Below are positions 6,568 through 7,797 of a stretch of DNA of 7,797 nt, in pieces. The notes under the pieces were generated by a model, which did not search any database, had not been told where the DNA came from, and was given only the letters and a program-made list of their open reading frames with translations. Numbering within the stretch: the first letter of the stretch is position 1; each line of letters begins with the position of its first letter. Source of the DNA: JAFGJU01 sp964570935 (lineage in GTDB: Bacteria; Eisenbacteria; RBG-16-71-46; JAFGJU01); assembly GCA_964570935.1 (NCBI GenBank), contig CAZMZP010000082.1, forward strand, positions 1 to 7,797. The letters run 5' to 3'. The position numbers and the translations under genes were made by a program.

Positions 6568-7299
6568 TTACATTTTCCAGTAGAGGCTCGTGGCGATTTC
6601 ACTGAATTCGCTGGCGCGGAGTCCCGCGGAACGCCATGATTTTGGCTTCGCCGCCGGAGCGCTCGTCCCGGCGCCTGCATTCGCTGCGCTGGAGTCGGCC
6701 TTCGGCCCGCCTACGGCCTGCGCAGCCTGAGTCGGAGCCGACGGCACGGCGGACTTTGCTCCTTTGAGCAGCGACATGACTTCGTTCTTGCTCAAGTACG
6801 TCCTGCTCGGCGCCTTCGCTTCCTTGGATTCCACCATCTGCTCGGACCTGACCGCCAGGAGTGAGCCCGCCCGCTCCAATCCTCCCGCTAGCTCAACGGC
6901 TTTCGCCGCTTCCTCGCGCGCGGCAGCATCCTTGCCGCTCAGCATGAGCGCCACAGACCGGTTGAGCGGTATTCCGGCGTCCGCTGTATCAGACTTCTGT
7001 GCGCGGGCGTAGAACGCCATCGCCACTTCGGATTCCCCCTTCATGAGATACAGATTGCCCAGGTTGTTGAGTGCCCGGGCGTCTCTGGGCGCAATCGAAA
7101 GGAGAGTCACAAAGACAGATTCAGCCCTGGCGACTTCGCCCTTGAACGCCAGCGTCACGCCGTACTCGGCCAATCTGTCCGCACTCGAGGTCGAGCCCTG
7201 TGCCGATGCGAACGACATCGAAGCGCCTGCCGCGACAAGCAGGATCGCCATGGTCGAAACCAACGGTACCTTCGCGAGCTTGAGCTTCTTCATTAACAC
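6568..7299 (-). CDS. Exported TPR protein with Ala/Pro linker and LYWKM C terminus
   Basis: This 243-residue protein has a Lys-rich n-region, a hydrophobic core (about 11-30) and a likely signal peptidase I site after ASA (residue 33), so it should be periplasmic. Residues 40-141 form about three TPR-like helical repeats; the clearest is ALNNLGNLYLMKGESEVAMAFYARA written across 76-100. TPRs mediate protein contacts. Next come LSKNEVMSLLK (169-179), a low-complexity Ala/Pro/Ser/Gly linker (about 184-219), and a basic end finishing LYWKM. The upstream TPR protein has the same arrangement. The start is GTG at 7299, which has AGGAGG at an ideal 6-base gap; the ATG two codons later would have 12. 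The gene lies between the other TPR gene (38-base gap) and the phosphatase (44-base gap), so a role in the same envelope signalling or assembly complex is likely but unproven. Confidence 0.94.
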   Translation of the reverse strand: MLMKKLKLAKVPLVSTMAILLVAAGASMSFASAQGSTSSADRLAEYGVTLAFKGEVARAESVFVTLLSIAPRDARALNNLGNLYLMKGESEVAMAFYARAQKSDTADAGIPLNRSVALMLSGKDAAAREEAAKAVELAGGLERAGSLLAVRSEQMVESKEAKAPSRTYLSKNEVMSLLKGAKSAVPSAPTQAAQAVGGPKADSSAANAGAGTSAPAAKPKSWRSAGLRASEFSEIATSLYWKM

Positions 7300-7337
7300 G
7301 CTGCACCTCCTGCTTGCACGACCACGCCGGTTGAATC

Positions 7338-7796
7338 CTATTCTTTCCAGTACAGGTAATCCTCCAGGACCATCCTCTCGCCCGCGCGGGTCGCCGCAAT
7401 CCTGGTTTTCGCGGGCTTCTTCGGCCCGGTGGGAGTAGTCCCAGCCGCCGGGGCCGCGGTGCCGGAAGGAGCGGCTCCAAGCGCCGTAGTGTCCTTGACA
7501 GCGCTCGGAATACGCGCCATTACCGACTTGAGCAAGGCGCGCGCCTCTTCGGGCGAGAGCGTCTTCTCTTTGCGCGGGGCGAGCCCACGGTCCAGGGTCT
7601 CGCCCTTCAGGCCCAGCATGGCGCAGGCTTGGTCATATCCGCCGCTCAGTCTAAGTCCCTGTTCTATCGGCTCCACTGAAGTCAGTGTGTCGCCGTAGGC
7701 GTACACCACGAGTCCCAGGTTGAGCCAGACTCCAGGGTCGTCCGGCGTGACGTCGAGCGCCCGCCAGTAGTGGTCTATTGCCTTCTCACTCTCTCC
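7338..7796 (-). CDS. TPR protein with LYWKE C terminus (5' part off window)
   Basis: The frame is open from the right edge and gives 152 residues to the stop; the N terminus lies outside the window. The first part is TPR-like, with the repeat core KAIDHYWRALDVTPDDPGVW followed by LNLGLVVYAYGDTLTSVEPI. After it come LSPEEARALLK, an Ala/Pro/Thr/Gly-rich linker, a basic segment KKPAKTRIAATRAGE, and the ending YLYWKE. LLK box, linker and LYWK tail occur in the same order in the next gene, so the two are probably related by duplication or share a C-terminal module. It is presumably exported like its partner, but its signal peptide is not visible here. Function unknown; it is the first gene seen of the operon leading to the CHASE2-SpoIIE phosphatase. 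Confidence 0.9.
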   Translation of the reverse strand, partial: GESEKAIDHYWRALDVTPDDPGVWLNLGLVVYAYGDTLTSVEPIEQGLRLSGGYDQACAMLGLKGETLDRGLAPRKEKTLSPEEARALLKSVMARIPSAVKDTTALGAAPSGTAAPAAGTTPTGPKKPAKTRIAATRAGERMVLEDYLYWKE

Positions 7797-7797
7797 G

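Noticed and set aside
1..7797. Mobile elements, CRISPR arrays, tRNA or rRNA genes
   Set aside because: I saw no transposase, integrase, regularly spaced repeats or recognisable structural RNA genes; the whole window is ordinary same-strand genes and two intergenic regions.

Overview
The window reads as part of a GC-rich (roughly 58% by eye), gene-dense bacterial chromosome in which every gene I can support lies on the minus strand. Two small lipoproteins, one with a BamE/SmpA-like sequence, and exported TPR proteins suggest a diderm (outer-membrane) bacterium. Good Shine-Dalgarno sites precede most starts, and GTG and TTG starts both occur. I cannot place the organism further; nothing in the sequence fixes a phylum.

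In the direction of transcription (right to left) there are three blocks. (1) 7796-4472: a TPR protein cut by the window edge, a second exported TPR protein, and a CHASE2-SpoIIE/PP2C phosphatase that starts on TTG. Gaps are 38 and 44 bases, so this looks like one operon whose promoter is off the right edge. The two TPR proteins are related and share an unusual C-terminal design: an LLK box, an Ala/Pro linker, then a final LYWK-x. (2) 4149-3217: two lipoprotein genes 15 bases apart, behind their own sigma-70-like promoter in a 322-base intergenic region. (3) 3158 to the left edge: a leader region, then two ABC exporter half-transporters separated by 2 bases, the second cut by the left edge.

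The most interesting part is the 428-base region upstream of the ABC pair. It holds a TTGACA promoter, a 10-codon ORF with a strong ribosome binding site, a chain of mutually exclusive stems, and a strong intrinsic terminator, all before the exporter start codon. One upstream segment can pair with the loop and 3' arm of the terminator. This is the architecture of a leader-peptide transcription attenuator and recalls, in layout only, the bmrB leader of the BmrCD multidrug exporter. The alternative is a small RNA or micro-gene that simply ends at the terminator.

Functionally, block 1 looks like an envelope sensor with a cytoplasmic phosphatase output and exported TPR partners. Its usual anti-sigma and STAS partners are not in the window. 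Block 2 is envelope lipoproteins of unknown role. Block 3 is a putative, possibly inducible exporter.
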